DNA of 64,000 bases from the NCBI GenBank assembly GCA_002897115.2, contig BCIH01000008.1:514591-578590 (forward strand), given 5' to 3'. Positions 22,153 to 32,564 of the stretch are shown here, piece after piece (positions within the stretch are counted from its first letter, which is position 1; each line of letters opens with the position of its first letter). The stretch is from Prototheca cutis. Taxonomy: Eukaryota > Chlorophyta > Trebouxiophyceae > Chlorellales > Chlorellaceae. The translations under genes and the position numbers were made by a program. The notes beneath the pieces were generated by a model. That model did no database searches and was not told the DNA's origin. It saw only the letters and a list, made by a program, of their open reading frames with translations.

Positions 22153-23914
22153 TCAAGAACAGTCACCGCTGCGGAGGCCCGTGAGGAGTTGGAGGTAGCC
22201 TGGCGTGTCGAATCCGATGCAGCCATGGCGGAGGAGGAAATCGATGACGACGAGGTTGCAGTTGTCCTTGAACCGCTCGCCAAAGGCAACCTCCTCGGCG
22301 ACCCTGTCCAGAGGCCAAAGCTCAAAGCTTTCGACTTCGTCGTCCTGTGGTGATTGGTTGAAGGGTTGGAACAGTAGCCAAATGCTGGTGTCTTACTTGT
22401 GTGGCTGCCCCATGCTGTGCCTGCCCTGCTGCGGAGAGGGGCCCCAGCCGTGTCCGAGCAGCGTTCCCACCACCCAGCGGCAAATTCCTCAGACCAAGCA
22501 CCGCTGTCATGAAGGAAACAGCACAGGACATCTTCATGCTTTCCAACTGTCCCGTCACGTGCCTGCGGCTTGGGCACAAAATCTGGGGGCAGGAGGAGGT
22601 CGTAGCAGAAGAGCACGTCGCGTTTGACGCCGGCAGACTGCAACGCCACGTACGACACGGCGCCCACAGGCTTGGCTCGCGCTGCCAGCTCCTCGGGCAG
22701 TCCGGCCTCCTCCCAGCACTCTTTGATGATGTTCTTAGCCAGGGAAATGCCTTGGGGCTGCATGAGAGTGTGTCGGGTGGTCGTTCTGGTCTAAAGAAAA
22801 AGCACGCCTCAAACGAGCGTTCGTGGATTCCATTTCATCATAGGACCGGGGCCCCCGTGGTCTTGGGGCCTCATGCATGTTTGCATCATCAGGCTGCCGA
22901 GCCCGCACGCTCGTCCTCACAAACCATCAAACCAAGACCCCATACACTCACCTGGCCCCCTGCAACCATTTGATCCAGGCGCCCTGGCCAGGTTGGTTTG
23001 ACCCGGCTCCGTGTGGCCACCCACATCTGCAGGGCTCCCGTCTGGGGGTCGATCACGTACCCATTCAAGTGCACACCTTTGTGAAAAGTGGTCCGTGGGT
23101 TTGGGATTTCACATACCATGCGGTATGTAGTCTTGCTGACGTGATGGCAAAGGACTTCTTTCCCCGTGCCGTTGTCTGGCAACTGCTGCATTGCAGGCTG
23201 TGCATCAGCAACCCGACACGATTCCGAAACGCATGCCTCATCTACCATAGGCCTTGATGCCAAAGTGCACGGCCGCGGCGCGCTCCAGGAGGAACGTCGG
23301 CTCGGCGTCAAAGGCCGCAGCGACCGGGTACAGCTCCCCTCGCCAACCGCTGACCAGACCCTTGTCTTGCAGCGCCCGGAGCACGCCATCCACGGCAGCT
23401 GTCCGCCGCTCTGGAGTCTGCAGCGCTGGGGCCAGAGTCATCACACCGCCATGCTCCCATTGAAACACGTCTTTATATAGCTTGAGTTCCTCTGCAAACC
23501 TGTGAACCGACGTGTATGGGCTTGGGCAGCGAGCGTGTGTGGAAGGAGAGCCACAGGGTGCTCTACGCCGCCTGTTTCTTCCATACATCGACTGGACCCA
23601 AACGCCAGTCACCCTTCAACAACGCACTCTGGAAGCAAGTAGCCTATGGGTTGGCGGCACTCTGGCAGCGCAAAGGGAACTAGGGACGGCAGCCTGGGTG
23701 CCGCAGAGTTGCACCGGTCAATCCAGCGCTGGAAACCCTTGACGAGCTCAGTCTCTGTGGCAGGGCCCAGGTTTTGGGTTGAGGCCATGGGCATGTGTGT
23801 CACGTACTGGTAGAGTCGTCGAAATGTCTGGGGTGCAGCTGGGGCCCGGGGCGGCCCACGGCGGTGGATGAAAGCTGGACCGGGGGTTTTGATGGCAAAG
23901 CACCGGGAGCTCAT
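22153..23914 (-). CDS. Nudix hydrolase, NUDX20/24 type (DUF4743 N-terminus)
   Basis: Exons 23914-23628, 23499-23246, 23076-22952, 22757-22563 and 22344-22153 give 350 aa. The N-terminal DUF4743 part has LVKGFQRWIDRCN and RALQDKGLVSGWRGELYPV. The Nudix box follows at GGQPQGISLAKNIIKECWEE then AGL; it fits GX5EX7REUXEEXGU loosely, with K for R, as in plant NUDX20. The C-terminus has VESFELWPLDRVAEEV. Plant relatives are chloroplast or cytosolic hydrolases of nucleotide or thiamine-type diphosphates; the substrate cannot be read from sequence. The N-terminus (MSSRCFAIKTPGPAFIHRRG) is compatible with a transit peptide. Intron 4 is GC-AG (CCGCAG|GCACGT ... CACAG|GACGAC); no GT donor keeps the frame there. 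It is divergent from the membrane-protein gene at 24219. Confidence 0.9.
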
Positions 23915-24218
23915 CCGTCCTCCTAGTCTATGCACCAGTGCTGCCGCCATCCAACGCCATGAGTGATTCTGACGAACAAAAATGGCCACCCTGTTCTATC
24001 AAAAGCCCGCAGTGCAAGAAGATCGCCAATCAATGGCACGACGAACGGCGGTTTCTGCCTGCTTCGCGCACCACCAATGATCTTGCGGCAGCAGTCGTCA
24101 TGTTTTTCTCCAGGCACCCGACACGCACATTCGTCTGTTGCTGTACTCGCTCGCTCCCATAGTGTTCTGTTGGAATTGAGACATCGATTTCACATCTTTT
24201 ATGAATCCAGTCGCCACC

Positions 24219-25719
24219 ATGCAGGCCAGTGTTACACAGAGGCTGGGCATCGGAATGCCACGGCCGGCCGTGCCGTGCTTTCGAGCCTTTGGGGCAGCTC
24301 CTCCCAGGCCGCGCCTGCTCCACGGAACTCTGAGCGTGAACAGACTTGCCGCACGAGCGGGCGGGCCAGGTTTCAATCCGTTTGGCAAGAAGGAGACGGC
24401 TGAACAGGTGAGGGGGCGCTTGGACGTGGCGGATGGGTGGCTGGCCCTGCTTCCATCCTTGAACTGCAGCACACTGAACAGAGAAACCATCCTGAGCTCT
24501 GGGGATCAAAGCGCTGACAGGAGTGGGGATGAAGGTCCAAATGGATGGGCATTTCACCGACACCTGCCAGCAGACCCTGGCGCTCGTCGGCACTGTGGGC
24601 CGGCCGACATTCAGCTGCGCGTCCGCAAAACACTTCCCGGAACCGTGTGCAGGAGGCGGCCAAGAAAGCAGTGCTGGATGCGCTGCAGGGCAAAAAGGAC
24701 GTGTTTTCGATCGCGGAGAAAGCCGCTGCAAAGCGTGCCGAGCGCCAGGGTGGCGGGGGATCTGGCGGCAAGGGCGGTGGCTCTGGTGGCGGCGGTGGTC
24801 CTGGCGGCGATGGTGAGCCCTCTGCATAGACAGGGTGGGGAGGGCTGGTCGGTGTGTCCATGCGTAAAAATAGAGATGTCGGCGAGGGATTCTGGGCAAA
24901 AGCCTGTTTGCTTTGCTGATGTTCTGTGTGTTGTCCCCATCCACAGAAGAATCCATGCTCTGATTTGCCAGCAGCAGCAGCGATGGTATCCCCCCCCCCC
25001 TTCTCTCCCCCCCCAAAAAAGATGGCTTTGGCGACGGCTGGCGCGAGTGGTGGAACGGCATTGTCAGCAACGTATTGGGATTCATAAAAACGATCGTTGC
25101 AATCGCGCTGTTCTTTGGCGTGCTCGCGGGTGTGGCGCTGTGGCAGCCTATGATCGGTCTTCTCTACACACTCGTACGGCTGGCGTCTTGCCCTCGCCTG
25201 GACCCTCTTTGCGTGTGCATTCCCGCCTTTGGCATGCTGATTGATTTTGGGTGCCTTGGCCTGGCCGCAGCCACTCCATCAACCATCCCCTCTGCAGGTG
25301 AGGGTGCTGCTGCGGCTGGATGGCAGCCCGCGGGCCAGAATGAGGGCCGACCAGGCTGCACCCAAAGTGGACCTCGAGGACAAGGCAGCACTCGGTGCGC
25401 TGCGAGGTGGCTGGTGGGGGGGTGTTCGGGAGTTGGAGGAGGATGGGACTTACAAGGTGCTGTGGAGCACGAAATCGGGCCATTTCCTGGGCTGTCTGCC
25501 TATGAGGGCGACATGTCGGGCAGTCATGGGAGTGCCTGGCAAGTTTCATGAACGAGTCACAGGGCGATCCGGAGGGGGCAGCACCAGACCAACCAGCCAA
25601 TGGGCAAACACATCAGCTCCATGCCCCTGGCATCCGCAGGCAAGGTGGAGCAGAGTGTGATTTCCAAGTACGGCGCCGATGCCTGGGACGAGGCCGACAG
25701 CGACGAGGAGGATGACTAA
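24219..25719 (+). CDS. Putative plastid single-pass membrane protein, 229 aa
   Basis: Exons 24219-24407, 24653-24812, 25022-25173, 25298-25406 and 25640-25719. The start chosen has a perfect context (gccaccATGc); an in-frame ATG lies 18 nt upstream. The N-terminus is rich in Arg, Ala and Pro and lacks acidic residues, like a chloroplast transit peptide. An Ala/Lys helix (EAAKKAVLDALQGKKDVF) leads to a Gly-rich linker, then GDGWREWWNGIVSNVLGF and one strong hydrophobic segment (KTIVAIALFFGVLAGVALW). The C-terminus is acidic (DAWDEADSDEEDD). I do not recognise a named family. The acceptor before exon 3 is unusual in following a C-rich/A-rich run (CCCCAAAAAAG|ATGG). Confidence 0.72.
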
Positions 25720-26026
25720 TCACGCAGCGGTGGTCGAGCTGGACAGCTGTCCTGCCGACGAGATCCCATGCAAGGCCCAACCCCGTCGCCAGGCAACCCA
25801 TGGGCTTGCTGGAGCCTCAAGGGCATCACCTATGGCATGCATTTTTTAAAGAGAGAGAATCAAGTTGTGTTACCAGTACTTTAGGGTGTTTCACATGCAG
25901 GTACAAGGCAGCAACGATGGAGTGTGCAGAGCCAGCGGGAAGCACTGCTGCCATCCACCGGCCCCTGCCAGCATCCATGCAAGTTCGTCCTTTCCTCCCA
26001 TGTGACCTACCATGCCGTCATCTGGC

Positions 26027-27366
26027 TCACTCATACTGCATGAGGTGCTGGATCATGAGCCAGGCAGGGAGCACAATGACAACCAGCAGCAGGAACAGCA
26101 GACTGAACGAGGACGACAGCTTTCCCTGCAGTGGCGTTGTTGGCAGGAACGAGGGGTGTTATGGATGCACTGGTCTACAGGCATGGTACACTGGATCCGC
26201 TGTGTTTCTGGAGAAAGCAGTGCACGGAAGCAGGTCTGACCCACGGACTGCTGGCGACTAGAACCGGCGACTCACCTTCTGCATCATCCAGCTCGGCAAA
26301 GCCACCCTGCACAAAGTGATTGGAGGCCGGAAGGAAGTGATAAGAGACATGCAGGTTTGGACACGGCATTACAAATCATTCCACCCCCAACAATCAGGCA
26401 GCAGCATGGCCCGTACCCTTCAGAGTAGTCTTGGGGACCATCGGGGTGTCCAAACGATTTCCATCGCTGGAGCTTGTTGGGGTCTGTCAGTGTCTCATAG
26501 GCCTGCAGCCGTTGGGTGGATGTGGTTTTGTTGCAGAATACTTCAAACAGTTGCCCTCGCACGTTGTCGCGCCCAATACCAAGCCCCCTCTTCCCTGTCC
26601 TCACCAAGGTGATCTGGTTGGCAAAGTGTGCTGCCTTGTCAGCGTCCGAGCTTTTGTCGGGGTGATACTCGAGCGACAGGGCACGGTAGGCCTGCCGGAT
26701 GCGGAACTCACTGGCTTCCGGAGACACACCCAGCACCCGGTAAGGGTCAAACCCTGTCATCGCAGAGCGACTGGCCCACACAGACCTGCATTGCATGCAA
26801 GGGCAGAGGCTTGAAGTGTACATCGGGAGAACGGGATGCGTACAGGATCACTTATGCCATCCAAACGGAGATCCTTCTGTGTGCAGTCATAAGCTGGGAA
26901 TGTATGCACTCCAGTCCAACATGAATATCCTTTGCTGCCAGCGACCCATCCAGTCCAGGAGTCTGCCTCACACGCCACCAACTGCCTTACCAGCACAGGA
27001 GCGCTAAGAACAGCCACAACAACACAAGGTGATACTTCACGGCCATCCGTAGTGCAGTGCTGGGCTGCTTGGCAGAGGTCTGCTGGCTGGCGGCTGCCTT
27101 CCGTTGGCGCCGATGTGCCATCTTGGAAACTGCCTGGTCCTGCAATCCAGGTGGAGGGGGGGCAATGGCCATCCTCATGCAATTGGACAAAGGGTTTCCA
27201 GAAACACATTGTCGACAATAATTCCTCGTCAGCAACACAAGCGAAAACCCGCAAGGACCAAACCTACCCCTTGCAGCTCAATGGGACCTGCCCTCAGCCG
27301 GTAGACGGTGTACGGCACCACCGTCGTGACATACACCGTGGTTACGAAAAACGCAAACAGGCCCAT
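26027..27366 (-). CDS. Short Sec63-like J-domain membrane protein
   Basis: Exons 27366-27268, 27139-26991, 26785-26605, 26502-26417, 26306-26276 and 26125-26027 give 214 aa. The order matches the N-terminal third of Sec63: TM1 (FFVTTVYVTTVVPYTVYRL), a basic linker, TM2 (YHLVLLWLFLALLCW), a J domain with LSLEYHPDKSS (HPD about residues 123-125) and GHPDGPQDYSEG, VALPSWMMQK, then TM3 (SLLFLLLVVIVLPAWLM). It stops at QYE-TGA straight after TM3, so the Sec63/Brl domain and acidic tail of a normal 650-760 aa Sec63 are missing. The stop overlaps a donor-like GA|GTGAGC, so one more short exon cannot be excluded. Intron positions are shared with the full-length Sec63 at 35.7-38.9 kb. The likely location is the ER membrane with a lumenal J domain able to recruit BiP; this is inference. 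Confidence 0.8.
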
Positions 27367-27857
27367 TATGTGACCTCGGCTGCAATGAAAATTGGTTTGG
27401 ATGTAGCTAATTCCCCTTCGAGGCCAGATCTGCGGATCCCTGTGCTGCCTAGGCTGTCACCACGGGTGGGTGAGGTGCCTGGGCAGCGGCGCTGTTGCCG
27501 ATAACAACTAGAAAATATCTGCACGCATCAAGCTTACAGAATCATAACAGTCATGATTATACGTTTCATGATAAAATCAGCGCCGTGAGTGTCTAGATCG
27601 TCTGGGTATCATGAGCCATGGATTGGGAGTGCCCGTCGGAAGGGCATCGGATCCCCCCGGATACTCCACCGTGCGGCCGACAGGAGCGACCGCCCCCGGT
27701 GGCCTACCTGTCCCGTGGGCATTGGCCCAATCTTGTTTTTGCCTCCCTGAATCCCATTGCTTGATCCAATTTAATAATGTACAGTATTTACCTGTGCAAG
27801 AACAGCAGCAGCATTATGGGGATTGTTGCTGCCTTCCTGACAGCCAACAGCCCCAAA
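27367..27857. other. Intergenic region, no gene seen
   Basis: About 490 bp upstream of the short Sec63-like gene and downstream of LYAR. An extra 5' exon of the Sec63-like gene could lie here, because its ATG sits shortly after a CAG acceptor-like site. Confidence 0.45.
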
Positions 27858-29149
27858 TCACGCCTCTACGAGCTCCACGCGCTTGTCGTCAGACACCTTG
27901 AACTGACTAGAGCCGTTGAGTTTGGCCAGGAACTCAGGTTTCCGTGCCTCGTCGGCACCTGCCGCTGCCAGCACGGCCGCTACCAACTTCTTCAGCTTCA
28001 TGCTGCCTCCAGCCTTGCGCAACTCGGCCCCGGCCAACTTCTTCCACTTGGTCTTGCCCTTGCCATCGGTAGCCACCGGCTTGTGAGCTTTGCCGTTCTG
28101 AGGCTGTGTGGCAGCAGCCTTGTCTTCGGCATCCCTCAGTCGTTTGCGAGAGGGCTTGTCCGGTTGCCCGGCACCTTCCCTGGCTGGTGTTACCGGCGGC
28201 TCGGGGGCCCCATCCGCCATCGGAGACGGCTCCTCGGGTGCTGCCGACGCGGCCTTTGCATCGCTGGCCTCAGCGTTGCTCGGCTCTCCTCGGGCAGCGA
28301 GTGCAGCCCGGGCCTGCGAGCGTTGGCCCAGAAGGCAAGGAAGAACAGCGTCAGGGTACCCTCCCCATCGGAACTTGAAGCCAGGCAGGCGCCGGCTCAG
28401 GGCCGGTGGATGACCACTTTTCTCTCCCCTTCCTATGCCTCCCCCCTCCTCCTCCCTTAACAACCCCCCCTTTTTACACCCCCCCTCCCCCCAGCACAGA
28501 CACACACGTACCCTGCGCTGGTGCTTGGCACCCGAGGCGTGCCCCTCGAGCGATTCGCGACTCGTGGCAGCGACATTGCAGACGCTGCACTTCCAGGGTG
28601 GGCGCTCGGACAAAAACTCCGCACCCACGATCCCACCTGCAGCAGCACCAGGCACAGGCTGGCCAGTGGTGCTCTCGGAAGCAAAGCAGCCTTTGGCGGC
28701 ATACCCGCCGGGCTTGGTGGCGCCCTGCGCGTACTTTTCGTGCTCAGTCACGCATGTGGTGTGGCCCGCCACGGAGTGCCGGTCAAACGTCCGGCTGCAG
28801 TCGATGCAGGTGAAAGAGTAGCTGCCACACTGGCCTGCATGGGATGCCACCTTGGGCTGCGACAGGGGGAGGGGTTGCTAGCGGTGATGGAATGGGGAAG
28901 AGCACGGGCAACGTCATTTATGGTCCCACTCTTAAAAGCCTCATCCCATCGCTTCTGTGATATTCAAAACATGATCAATAGGCATGCAACCACCGCATTA
29001 TCGCATCATGTTGGGCCAGACAGGAACAGCCCTGGCATCATGACTGTCCCACCGCCATTCCCCCAGGCTGCGGCGGCTCATGGGCACACCCCACCGCCTA
29101 CCTTCTTCAGCGACTCCCCGCAGTTGTCACAGATGAACCACGGCTGCAT
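27858..29149 (-). CDS. LYAR: LYAR-type zinc finger protein
   Basis: Exons 29149-29102, 28856-28512 and 28313-27858 give 282 aa. The start MQPWFICDNCGESLKK and the continuation QCGSYSFTCIDCSRTF then HTTCVTEHEKY are the paired C2HC LYAR fingers. A third finger of C2H2 type (WKCSVCNVAATSRESLEGH) follows, as in plant LYAR homologues. The second half is Ala/Lys-rich, with a C-terminal helical segment (KTKWKKLAGAELRKAGG) and VSDDKRVELVEA at the end. LYAR proteins are nucleolar and linked to pre-rRNA processing, which fits the presence of UTP13 and PUM3 in the same window, though distance argues against any operon-like link. Confidence 0.92.
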
Positions 29150-29621
29150 GACAAGTGCGGAGCGAATGTAAATAGGTATGTGAAACGACCATCCGTCCAC
29201 GTCGGCCTTCAGTTCCGAACGGCACTGCTCCCCGACCCGTCACGATTCGTGCCACTCACCATGGTAGTGCTGTAGAAGTTCCCCAAAGGAGTGTGTCGTG
29301 CCCAAAGTTCAAGTGATATAAACGAAATACTACTATTCAAATAATGGGAGTATTTCCCTGAGCACTGCTGCACACAGCAGGGCCCAACAAGTCATTTCGG
29401 CACGAGCATTGCGCATGGCGCGCCTGCTGGGAGTGACTGGGCCGCACTAGGGGTTCGGTCCAAGGGGCCCAATCCCCTTCTTCTAGAATCTTCGAGAGGC
29501 GCTCTGCGTGGCACAACGGGGATCACACCTTGCAAATTCACGATTATCGGTGGGATCAACGTGCTTTGCATATACAAGTTCCTCACCAGCTGCTGGTCTG
29601 CAACTTCGAGGAGGGATCATC
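29150..29621. other. Divergent intergenic region LYAR/p23
   Basis: About 470 bp between two divergent starts; promoters of both are expected here. No RNA gene or clear TATA box is recognised. Confidence 0.5.
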
Positions 29622-30538
29622 ATGCCGCTGTCACCACCAGTGCAATGGTGCGTGGGCGAGAGGCGAACCCTGATTCCGGGCTGTGGAATCGCATGCACAT
29701 GATTGACGTGCTGGAATGTGCGCTTGCGACAATGCAGGGCCCAAAGAACGGATCGGCTCTACATCACCATTGATCTCCAAGACTGCAAGGAGCCCCAGAT
29801 CACCGTGGCCAACGACGCAGAAGCCAAGGCCGGCCGCCTCACCTTCAGGGGGAAGGCCCACTCCCATGCCACAGGTGGGTTGTATACTGCAGAGTCGTGA
29901 TGAGAGCCTCTCGGGGTTGGAGTTGCGCTGAGATGTTTAGGTGGTGCCCTTTGGAAGGTGTGTCAGCACCCAACGACCGGGTGGGGCCTGGCTCAGCCTT
30001 GGCTCAGCCTCGACTTTGCATTCCTGGCAGTCTGCTCCCCTTCCAGGCATCAATCCCATGCCCACATCACACCTATCCTCTCAAGTCCCCCCCCCCACCC
30101 CCCCTAGCAGGCCCGGAGGAGCACCAGTATGCATTGGACTTGGAGTTGAATGGCGAGATTGACGACAGCGACACCAAGCAGGTGAAGACGGACCGGACAG
30201 TGAGCCTGATCATTGGCAAGAAGGAACCCGGACCCTACTGGCCACGCCTGCTCAAGGCCGTGGGCCGGACGCCGGCAAACATCAAGGTCGACTGGGACCG
30301 CTGGGTGGATGAAGACGAGGAAGGCGATGGTGGTCTTGAGGCCGACGGCTTTGATCTTTCAGCACTGCAAAACCTTGGTGGCGGCGGCGGTGGCATGCCC
30401 GATTTCTCGGCGCTGGCGGGCGGCTCCGCGGGTCTGGGCGACTTTGGTGTCGAGGACGAGAACAGCAGCTCTGGCAGCGACGATGGCGACCTCCCGCCGC
30501 TGGAGGCCCAGGGCGAAGCTTCGCCCGCGCAGGCGTGA
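29622..30538 (+). CDS. HSP90 co-chaperone p23
   Basis: Exons 29622-29647, 29738-29874 and 30111-30538 give 196 aa. The CS domain is complete: PPVQWAQRTDRLYITIDL, LTFRGKA, YALDLELNGEIDD, and the p23 signature near the end (GPYWPRLLKAVGRTPANIKV, DWDRWVDEDEE). The tail is acidic with a Gly/Met-rich stretch (GGGGGGMPDFSALAGG), as in plant p23-1. p23 binds the ATP-closed state of HSP90 in the cytosol and slows ATP turnover. The first exon is only 26 nt, so the start depends on the TG|G splice that restores the conserved tryptophan. Confidence 0.95.
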
Positions 30539-30953
30539 TGCCGTGAGCAGGGCTGGAGCGGGCCGTGGTGGTGGTATCGACAAGAACGTGAGGGTGCCGC
30601 CTTCTGCGTTTTCTGTGAAGCAGCACCGCAGCCCCCAACCGCATCCTGGCAATAGCTTGCTGTGATTGTCACTCTAGAGCGCAGGGAGGGAACGAGCGTG
30701 CGGCGGGAGGAAGCAGACCAACGAGATAAGGAAAAATGGTTGCAGGGGAGGGTTTTGCATTAATGAATGGCAGCAACGGCGCAGCACGACCAGAGGGCCA
30801 TTTCACAGTGCGGGACGATGCAGGGTTGCAGAGGAAAGAACGGATATGTAATCACATCATTGCCAGCGGGCGAACTTTGACAGCGGGCGAGATCGATTGA
30901 TCAGCCTCAATGGCGATATGAAATCCCACCAGAACGTCATAGCGCCAGTCCCA
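30539..30953. other. Convergent intergenic region p23/lipoate ligase
   Basis: About 415 bp between two stop codons. It holds the 3' UTRs; no gene is seen. Confidence 0.5.
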
Positions 30954-32056
30954 TCACAGCCCAGTCGCTTGCGAGCGAGCTGGCTCTAGGACGCGAGTTC
31001 CACAAATCTTGTTCCTGGCGAGTGCCTGCTCGGCTTCCTCCAAGCTGCCTTCTTGGACCTGGAACCCTGCCTGCTCCATGCAGCCCACCAGCTGGTCCAG
31101 CAGGCGACCCCGGTCCGCCACGCAGATCCGCAACGGGGTGACAAAGCGGTGGTGTGGGCGGTCCTGTCGGTAGGCAGGGGCCTTTGCAGGCTGCCGCAGC
31201 AGTGCCATCCGTGCCGGGTCAAAATCCCACAGCAGGCTGGTGTGGTGCACAAAGCGGTTGCGGCTGATGGCCTGCGCATTCCCTCCGAATTTGACGTCAC
31301 CAAACACGTAATCTGTGGCAGCAGTGCAGATCGAGTGAGGTGGGGAGGGTTTCGGGTCGGTGCTTCAGGCAGGCTCTGCACCAGGTTTGGGGCTCTGGAA
31401 CTCTTTGGGCCCGGCAGTGCATGCCAGCACAGCTGCCAGTCCAGCTCCCCATCAACAAGCACACGCATGCAGTCCAGGGGGCACAGCGTGTCATCGGGCT
31501 ACGCAATTGATCAGCCACCAGCTCACCATGCTCGCGCAAGGCAAAGCGCCCGTATTGGCCAAAAGCAGGCATGAACAGCTTCTCGGTCCAAGCCATGATG
31601 GGCCGTGGGAAGGCCTCCAGACCCTGCACGGCCTCCGTGTTCATCACCAAGCCCGTGAAGATGGTGTTGGAGTCCACGACCACCGTCCCTCCACCTGTGA
31701 ACCGCTTTATGAGTGGCACTCCGGCGGCAGCGGCCGCCTCCTCCTCCACCAGCGCCGCAGGCTTCCTGCGAGTATGTTGGGAAAGGAGGGGCTTATGTAC
31801 AGTTTCTTGACGTGTTCTGAGACCGTGCATCCTTCGCGATCTTCGGATTCCGGGACCTTACTCAGTTCTGAGACGGGCTATCCCACCCTCTCCCTCAATC
31901 TTACCCGGAAATGCCCAGCACGATTGCCGGGTCGGGCGTGCCATCATTTATAAGAAACCAATTATCGCTTGCAGCGCGCAGCAGTGCCTCCTCCAGATGA
32001 AGCTGGCGTAGAATGGGAAAGTTGCACAGGCGCAGCACCTTGATGGTGCTGGCCAT
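30954..32056 (-). CDS. Lipoate-protein ligase family protein
   Basis: Exons 32056-31905, 31765-31527 and 31312-30954 give 249 aa. It opens MASTIKVLRLCNFPILRQLH and LEEALLRAASDNWFLINDG, then IVLGISGKP, the RFTGGGTVVVDSNTIF loop, and YVFGDVKFGGNAQAISRNRF with VHHTSLLWDFD. These match the plant LPLA-like clade, including the expected lysine in FGDVKFGGNAQ. The family attaches lipoate to E2 or H-protein lysines, usually in mitochondria, but some plant members are short and their activity is less certain. The C-terminal accessory domain of bacterial LplA is absent, as is usual in this clade. It is divergent from PABP. Confidence 0.9.
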
Positions 32057-32463
32057 GGTGGGGCCGCTGGGCAGGCGTCCCGATTCAGACGTGCAGTCGA
32101 TCACCTAACGGCGTAGTGACATGGTATATCAATGTGTGCACGAATTAATATATAAAAACCCCACATGCAACGGGTCAGATGCACATTACGTCCCATTTTC
32201 GTTCCGTCGCTGATGAGGTTAAAAGTGCGGGGACGGGGGGCAAATCTGGGGACATCACAGCCCAGAAGAAAGCGGGAAATCGGCTGAAAGCCGTCGTCGA
32301 ACAGTGGCGATGCCTGCGTGGGAGAAGAGGCATCCCGCAAGCCCGGCTCACCCTCTCCAACCACTCCTTCCTCCCACCACAGTGTTGAACGACAAGCCAG
32401 GGCGACTTGTTGCTAGGACGTGGCCTTTGAGCCTCCCCTAGCTTCGCGCTACTAGGCCAAAAA

Positions 32464-32470
32464 TATAAAA
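32464..32470 (+). promoter_or_regulatory. TATA box upstream of PABP
   Basis: TATAAAA lies 95 nt upstream of the PABP ATG in an AT-rich island (CCAAAAATATAAAAAAGCG) inside GC-rich DNA. Position and sequence fit a core promoter of a highly expressed gene; this is inference. Confidence 0.6.
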
Positions 32471-32564
32471 AAGCGAGGAGAGCCCTGCTTCCCTCGTCCC
32501 AAAAAAAATCCCCCCCTCCCGACGCCTCGCTCCACTCCTTTGGAATCCTACTAGCCTGAACACC

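Noticed and set aside
25800..26026. Extra 3' exon for the short Sec63-like gene
   Set aside because: A donor-like GA|GTGAGC and an open frame after GCTGGCAG exist, but the added peptide has no resemblance to the Sec63 domain, so the stop after TM3 is preferred.
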